Below are positions 59,858 through 64,000 of a DNA stretch of 64,000 nucleotides, piece by piece. The position numbers and the translations under genes are program-made. Positions within the stretch are counted from its first letter, which is position 1, and every line of letters starts with the position of its first letter. Below the pieces are notes generated by a model, which was not told where the DNA came from, did not search any database, and worked only from the letters and a program-made list of their open reading frames with translations. The DNA is from Yoonia sp. R2331 (GTDB taxonomy: Bacteria > Pseudomonadota > Alphaproteobacteria > Rhodobacterales > Rhodobacteraceae), in contig NZ_JBGCUN010000001.1 of the NCBI RefSeq assembly GCF_041103235.1, positions 1,488,001-1,552,000 of the forward strand, in the 5' to 3' direction.

Positions 59858-60223
59858 TTATTGCGGCGGCACGAAGCCTGGTGCAAAGACCAGATTGTTG
59901 ACGCTTGTGGTCTCGTGGCGCAGCGGACGCGCCGCCACATAATCGGCATCGGCATACCAGGCCTGCGCCTTGTCCATGCTTTCAAACTCGATCACCACGG
60001 TCCAATTGCCCGCCCAGTCACCTTCCAGCGGCATCGCGTCCATGCTGGCAGTCAGTACCCTGCCACCATATTCGAACACGGTGGGTGCCGCGGCGGCCCC
60101 ATATCCGCCCATGTAGGCGTCCCAATTCTCTACCCCGATCTGCGCGATCAGATAGGCCGGTTCGGCCTTCACCATCACCGGGATTGTGGCGGCAGCAGCA
60201 AGTGCGATCAGCAAAGATTTCAT
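59858..60223 (-). CDS. DUF1330 exported protein
   Basis: A 121-aa protein with a signal peptide (MKSLLIALAAAATIPVMVKA, cleavage near residue 20). The mature domain AYLIAQIGVENWDAYMGGYGAAAAPTVFEYGGRVL and WTVVIEFESMDKAQAWYADADYVAARPLR is the DUF1330 ferredoxin-like fold, usually cytosolic, so export is a little unusual. The start at 60223 follows GGAAAGGA. It is divergent from a LysR regulator with an 83-bp shared region, so LysR control is likely. Confidence 0.82.
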   Translation of the reverse strand: MKSLLIALAAAATIPVMVKAEPAYLIAQIGVENWDAYMGGYGAAAAPTVFEYGGRVLTASMDAMPLEGDWAGNWTVVIEFESMDKAQAWYADADYVAARPLRHETTSVNNLVFAPGFVPPQ

Positions 60224-60306
60224 GTCATGTCCTTTCCATGTTTGCGTTGATGGACCCAGACCTATACCGTGCAAAACGTCACGAAAATGCGAGTCTCAGC
60301 ACACCA

Positions 60307-61194
60307 ATGGGCAAAATTGCACACCCCAACCTATCATGGTCAGAGGTTCCGTTCTTCCTCGCACTTGGTCGCCACACCACGCTCAGCGCGGCCGGTGCAG
60401 CGCTTGGGGCTGACCGCACGACCGTCGCCCGTCGGATCGACGCGTTGGAAGCCCGGCTGAACCGTGCACTGTTCGACCGCACCGATGGCAGCTTTCAACT
60501 GACCCACCACGGCCGCGCGCTCTTTGCAGCCGCTGAACGGGCCGAACAAGAGCTTCGGGCGCTTGATCCACAGGCCCATGCCGCCCAGCACAGCGCAGGC
60601 AAGGTTCGCGTCACAGTGCCCGAACAATTCGTCATGACGCTCGCACAATGGCAGCGCAGCTTTGTCGCCGACCACCCCGATATCCTGCTGGAAACCTCGG
60701 CCCGCGACCAGATCAGCGCGCTCGCCCGGTTCGAGGCGGACATCGCCCTGCGCATCAGCCCCAGCGCCCCTGCGGACCTGCACGCCGTCAAGCTTGGGGC
60801 GGTTGCCTTTGGCCTTTATGCCGCCGCTGATCTTTCCGCCCCCACACAGGCCTACATCACCCATCCCGGCAGGCCAGAACCGCCCGACTGGGTCCGCGCG
60901 CTGATGCCTGACGCGCAAGTTGTTCTGTCCATCGACGGCTATACCGCCATGCGCGAAGCGATTGCCGCTGGCATCGGCGCGGGCGTCTTGCCCTGTCGTC
61001 TGGGCCGCGCTGATCACCGTCTGCACGAAATGGGTGTCGTTGATGTGGGCACGCCGTTCTTTTACTGGCTGCTCTGCCTGCCCGAACAACGCAACCTGCA
61101 CCGGATCCGCGCCACCATGCGGCACCTGCGCCGGTCCTGGGATCAGTTTCAGACCGCGCCGCCGCCACCGGGGCCTCCATCACAATCGCGTTGA
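60307..61194 (+). CDS. LysR-family transcriptional regulator
   Basis: A 295-aa regulator. The HTH lies near the N-terminus (FFLALGRHTTLSAAGAALGADRTTVARRIDALEARLNRALFDRTDGSFQLTHHGRALFAAA), followed by a periplasmic-binding-like effector domain (GKVRVTVPEQFVMTLAQWQRSFVADHPDILLETSARDQISALARFEADIALRIS). The ATG at 60307 is chosen because it leaves a promoter region for the divergent DUF1330 gene; a longer frame starts at 60249. The probable target is that neighbour. Confidence 0.87.
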   Translation: MGKIAHPNLSWSEVPFFLALGRHTTLSAAGAALGADRTTVARRIDALEARLNRALFDRTDGSFQLTHHGRALFAAAERAEQELRALDPQAHAAQHSAGKVRVTVPEQFVMTLAQWQRSFVADHPDILLETSARDQISALARFEADIALRISPSAPADLHAVKLGAVAFGLYAAADLSAPTQAYITHPGRPEPPDWVRALMPDAQVVLSIDGYTAMREAIAAGIGAGVLPCRLGRADHRLHEMGVVDVGTPFFYWLLCLPEQRNLHRIRATMRHLRRSWDQFQTAPPPPGPPSQSR

Positions 61195-61250
61195 AACTCT
61201 ATCCCTTCCCGCCCCGTGTCTCTAGCGTCGACAACAGTTTTTAGGGGGTA

Positions 61251-61862
61251 ATGATGAAAACGTTTCTGACAATCGCGGCTGTCCTGTTGGGCACCGCCGC
61301 ACAGGCCGCACCGGTCTCACAGGCCAACAGTGGCATCGCCGATCTGGATGTGCTGCTTGATTTCAACGATGGCCGCGTCGCGGATGGCGACGACGTCTCG
61401 ACCGAATACCAATCCGATTTCGGCGTCCGCTTCGATCCCAACCTCTTCATGGGTTCGTTTCTGGATGGCAAATCCAACATGACCGGCGGTCATCTGACTA
61501 ACTTCAAGTTCAATGACCAGGGTCAGGTTGAATACGTCGATCCGTTCTCGATCTACTTTGACGCCGCTGTCACCGATGCGCTGTTCCACTTTCGCACCGG
61601 CAACAAGGACACCACCTTCACCGCCCTCTTGGGCGGCACCGTGATCGAAAGCTTCAGCGTGGTCACCGACACCAGCACCAGCAACGTCTATGGCTTCACC
61701 AGCAGCCTGTTTGACCAGATCCTGATCGACATCGCCCCAAATCCGGGCGCGGGGCTCGACAATCTGGCCTTCTCACCCGCACCGGCCCCCGTGCCACTGC
61801 CTGCAAGTGCCCTGCTGCTTCTGGCGGGCTTTGGTGGGCTGCGTCTGCTCCGCCGGACCTAA
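61251..61862 (+). CDS. VPLPA-CTERM sorting-domain exported protein
   Basis: A 203-aa protein with a signal peptide (MKTFLTIAAVLLGTAAQAA) and a C-terminal sorting tag, VPLPASALLLLAGFGGLRLLRRT: a VPLPA motif, hydrophobic helix and basic end. VPLPA-CTERM proteins are processed by an exosortase (XrtD type) coupled to surface polysaccharide; the sorting enzyme is elsewhere. The mature part is acidic and beta-rich (ISIYFDAAVTDALFHFRTGNKDTTF...). The start at 61251 (or 61254) follows AGGGGG. Its stop interleaves with the convergent transglycosylase in CTAA. Confidence 0.85.
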   Translation: MMKTFLTIAAVLLGTAAQAAPVSQANSGIADLDVLLDFNDGRVADGDDVSTEYQSDFGVRFDPNLFMGSFLDGKSNMTGGHLTNFKFNDQGQVEYVDPFSIYFDAAVTDALFHFRTGNKDTTFTALLGGTVIESFSVVTDTSTSNVYGFTSSLFDQILIDIAPNPGAGLDNLAFSPAPAPVPLPASALLLLAGFGGLRLLRRT

Positions 61863-63001
61863 CGCAACAATTCCAGCACGTCGCGTGTCGCCTGTCCGGT
61901 GACCGCGACGCCGCGACGGCTTTGGAAGTCACGGATCGCCGCCTCGGTCTTGGTCCCGATCACCCCGTCGACGGTGCCCACGTCATAGCCCTGCGCGGTC
62001 AACCCCTGCTGGATCGCCAGCCGGTCCGCCTTGGTCAGCCCGTTGGCATCAGGCGGGAAGCTGCCGCGCAACGGCCCGCCCCCGGCCAGCCGGTCCGCCA
62101 AATGCCCAACGCCCAAGGCGTAAAGGTCAGAGTTGTTGTAGGTCTTCAGCACATTGAAATTGCGCGTCACCGTAAAGGCCACACCGCCTGCCTGTGGCCG
62201 GATCGTGCGCCCGGCGGGTCCGCCGGTCCCCGCCTCAGCGCCCCATTTCAAACCCGACCGCCAGCCATTGCGCGCCAGATAGCTCGCCGTCGAGGCCAGC
62301 GCATCACTTGGATCAGATCCCCAGATATCGCGCCGCCCGTCGCCGGTGAAATCCACCGCAAAGGCCTGATAAGACGTGGGAATAAACTGCGTGTGCCCCA
62401 TCGCCCCGGCCCAGCTGCCAACCATCCGGTCCGCTGTCGTGTCACCACGCTGCAAAATCCGAAGCGCCGCAATCAACTGGCTTTCCCAGAACGATCCGCG
62501 TCGCCCGTCAAAGGCCAACGTCGCGGTGGCAGAGACCACCGGAATTTGCCCGCGCTTCTCGCCAAACTGGCTCTCTAACCCCCAGATTGCCGCGACGATA
62601 TATGCATCCACACCATACTGCGCTTCAATCGCCCGCAGCGCGCCCTGATGCCGGGCAAAGGCCGCGCGCCCCTTGGCCAGCCGCTCGTCTGATGTGGCGA
62701 TCGACAGATATTCTTCCAGCGTGCGGCGGGTCTGGATTTGCGAACGATCTCGGGTCACCACACCTGGCAAATATCCCGCACCAGCAAAGGCGGCGTTCAG
62801 CGTAGCGTCAGATATGCCTGCCCCCCGCGCGCGCCCGCGAAAACCTGAAACCCAGGCGTCAAAGCCTGCGTTTGCAACAGGTTGCAGGTCAGCCGGCAGG
62901 CCTTGCGCCTGCGCGCGGCTCACTTGTGGGGTGGTCCCGCCACAGGCCGCAATCAACAAGGTGCCAAGCGCACCCATCATATGTCGTCTGGTCCAAATCA
63001 T
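61859..63001 (-). CDS. Lytic murein transglycosylase (MltB family) with PG-binding domain
   Basis: A 380-aa lipoprotein-type wall enzyme. A lipoprotein signal ends at LLIAAC (Cys about 20). The catalytic core has IVAAIWGLESQFGEKRGQIPV, where the Glu is the presumed catalytic residue, and FIPTSYQAFAVDFTGDGRRDIWG, the MltB family signature. The final ~60 residues form a peptidoglycan-binding repeat (LTKADRLAIQQGLTAQGYDVGTVDGVIGTKTEAAIRDFQSRRG). It cleaves between MurNAc and GlcNAc with anhydro-product formation. Length is typical of the MltB/PG-binding form. Confidence 0.93.
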   Translation of the reverse strand: MIWTRRHMMGALGTLLIAACGGTTPQVSRAQAQGLPADLQPVANAGFDAWVSGFRGRARGAGISDATLNAAFAGAGYLPGVVTRDRSQIQTRRTLEEYLSIATSDERLAKGRAAFARHQGALRAIEAQYGVDAYIVAAIWGLESQFGEKRGQIPVVSATATLAFDGRRGSFWESQLIAALRILQRGDTTADRMVGSWAGAMGHTQFIPTSYQAFAVDFTGDGRRDIWGSDPSDALASTASYLARNGWRSGLKWGAEAGTGGPAGRTIRPQAGGVAFTVTRNFNVLKTYNNSDLYALGVGHLADRLAGGGPLRGSFPPDANGLTKADRLAIQQGLTAQGYDVGTVDGVIGTKTEAAIRDFQSRRGVAVTGQATRDVLELLR

Positions 63002-63168
63002 GCCATAAGGCTACTCAGGCTAGGCAGCCACCGCAACGCGCAAACTGTGCATCGGCCCTTGCCCGCCGTCCGTATATCTTCGCGCGTGACAGGATTCGCC
63101 CAAACCCCTATAGTAATGCGCAAAGGGGCAACATAAGCCCCGCAAACGGCAGTATATAGGGCAGACCC

Positions 63169-63723
63169 ATGACAGATTTTTCTCGGCGCAGCTTTGTGCT
63201 TGGTGCGGCAGCATTGCCGCTGGCGGCATGTAACAATGGCATCGGCACAAATGGTGCCGCAACTATCGACGCGCGGGTGAGCTCCACCCTGAACTTCATG
63301 TATTCCAAATACCCCGGCACCCGTGATCTGGCGTCGAAGTCCGCAGGTATCCTTGCAATGCCGCTGGTGACAGAAGTGGGCCTCGGCCTCGGTGGCTCTT
63401 TTGGCACCGGCGCTTTGCAAATCGGCGACTCCACGGTCGACTACTATTCTGCCGCTTCCGGCTCTGCCGGCCTGCAAATCGGTGCGCAACAATACAGCCA
63501 TGTGCTGTTCTTCATGACGCAGGAAAGCCTTGCTGATTTCCGCTCTGGCCCCGGCTGGGCCGCAGGCGCTGATGTAACATATGCGATCAACGATCAGGGT
63601 GAGATGCTGCGCGCCGACACCACCACGTCACTTGCGCCTGTGATCGCCGTGGTCTTTGCCCAAACCGGCCTGCAACTTGGCGCCACGCTTGAAGGCACCA
63701 AATACACGCGGATCATTCCGTAG
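63169..63723 (+). CDS. SYLF/YSC84-domain lipoprotein
   Basis: A 184-aa exported protein. The N-terminus has a twin-arginine-like SRRSFVLGAAALPLAAC, with a lipobox (LAAC, Cys about 21), so Tat export followed by lipidation is possible. The domain from about residue 40 (LNFMYSKYPGTRDLASKSAGILAMPLVTEVGLGLGGSFGTGALQIG) matches SYLF/YSC84 lipid-binding proteins. Role unknown. The start is preceded by a modest AGGG at the right distance. Confidence 0.85.
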   Translation: MTDFSRRSFVLGAAALPLAACNNGIGTNGAATIDARVSSTLNFMYSKYPGTRDLASKSAGILAMPLVTEVGLGLGGSFGTGALQIGDSTVDYYSAASGSAGLQIGAQQYSHVLFFMTQESLADFRSGPGWAAGADVTYAINDQGEMLRADTTTSLAPVIAVVFAQTGLQLGATLEGTKYTRIIP

Positions 63724-63745
63724 CTTTGCGGCGACCTGTGCGGCG

Positions 63746-64000
63746 TTAGGCCCGCAACCGTGCGCCTTTGGGATCAAACGGAGGTTCAGCCAGCACCACG
63801 CCCCGGTGCGGCTGGCCAAGGATCATCACGTCGACCGCATCACCCGGCTGCACGTCTTTCAGATACCCCAGCGCGAGTGACATGCCCACACTATAGCCAT
63901 ATGCGCCAGAGGTGACACGCCCCACCGGTGTGCCATCGGCCAAGAACACTGGCTCGCCGCCAGTGGCGTCCGCCGTGGTCACATCCTGCACATGGATCAA
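63746..64000 (-). CDS. GcvT-domain oxidoreductase (partial, C-terminus)
   Basis: The visible 84 codons are the C-terminal part of a GcvT/aminomethyltransferase-fold protein, probably a FAD-dependent dimethylglycine/sarcosine dehydrogenase-like enzyme of about 800 aa. The segment GEPVFLADGTPVGRVTSGAYGYSVGMSLALGYLKDV is the typical GcvT C-terminal barrel, and PPFDPKGARLRA closes it. The frame is open to the right edge, so the flavin and folate domains are outside the window. Substrate is undecided between sarcosine, dimethylglycine and glycine-cleavage T-protein. Confidence 0.78.
   Translation of the reverse strand: MIHVQDVTTADATGGEPVFLADGTPVGRVTSGAYGYSVGMSLALGYLKDVQPGDAVDVMILGQPHRGVVLAEPPFDPKGARLRA

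Noticed and set aside
1-64000. CRISPR arrays, insertion sequences, prophage or integron
   Set aside because: No direct-repeat spacer array, no transposase or integrase motif, and no phage structural gene was seen in any frame.

Overview
The window reads as a chromosomal segment of a marine alphaproteobacterium of the order Rhodobacterales (Roseobacter group; Loktanella/Yoonia-like is a guess). The reasons are a circularly permuted two-piece tmRNA gene of the alphaproteobacterial type, an alphaproteobacterial SspB adaptor, a VPLPA-CTERM protein, a metal-binding type of HemB lacking the zinc cysteines, CtrA-like boxes, and the typical moderately high-GC codon use. There are no transposases, integrases, CRISPR arrays, rRNA or tRNA genes. 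Most of the window is core chromosome, with one degraded gene and two AT-richer patches.

Layout. 1-4.5 kb: phosphate starvation locus (pstC partial, pstS with an 11-bp-phased Pho-box array, an SGNH hydrolase, phoR). 4.5-7.7 kb: a minus-strand run of a PLP trans-sulfuration enzyme, a gamma-carbonic-anhydrase-like protein, gmk and yicC. 7.8-11.1 kb: PAS protein behind CtrA-like boxes, class II DAHP synthase, GlxA-type regulator. 11.2-12.2 kb: peptidoglycan-binding protein fused to a Tae4-like amidase, behind a 30-bp dyad. 12.3-18.3 kb: a complete branched-chain amino-acid (Liv) ABC transporter operon with two small related cysteine proteins embedded between livF and livH. 18.3-21.3 kb: AT-rich orphan gene, lysozyme-like protein, decayed sulfatase, and ssrA (tmRNA). 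21.3-25.5 kb: DUF1194 protein, chromate resistance pair, sspB. 25.4-29.2 kb: idonate/gluconate catabolism (gntR, gntK, idnO, idnD) with two candidate operators. 29.2-33.1 kb: acyl-CoA dehydrogenase and phosphotransferase, aroQ, a LuxR solo, and an unassigned structured RNA with a strong terminator.

33.1-36.9 kb: a large tandem-repeat protein, then rpsB-tsf with its promoter and terminator. 36.9-44.9 kb: acetyltransferase, HupE/UreJ and DUF4198 proteins, psuK-psuG, DUF502 protein, LysE/ArgO exporter, patatin-like lipase and 3-hydroxybutyrate dehydrogenase. 45.0-48.8 kb: RTX protein, a probable ~80-nt small RNA divergent from yejA, yejA and a 41-residue lipoprotein. 48.8-54.5 kb: aquaporin, XRE-cupin regulator, acyl-CoA ligase, FrnE-like DsbA, Bcr/CflA exporter, homocysteine methyltransferase. 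54.6-59.7 kb: mfd, a membrane protein, hemB. 59.8-64 kb: DUF1330 protein with a divergent LysR regulator, VPLPA-CTERM protein, MltB-type transglycosylase, SYLF lipoprotein, and the C-terminus of a GcvT-domain oxidoreductase.

The genes are tightly packed. Many operon neighbours overlap by 4 nt, and six convergent pairs interleave their stop codons in a 4-nt YTAR box. The most original items are the sRNA candidate at 46347-46424, the structured RNA candidate at 32840-33098, the dyad-controlled Tae4-like amidase, the tandem-repeat protein and the twin small proteins inside the Liv operon. All assignments come from reading the sequence; no database was searched.
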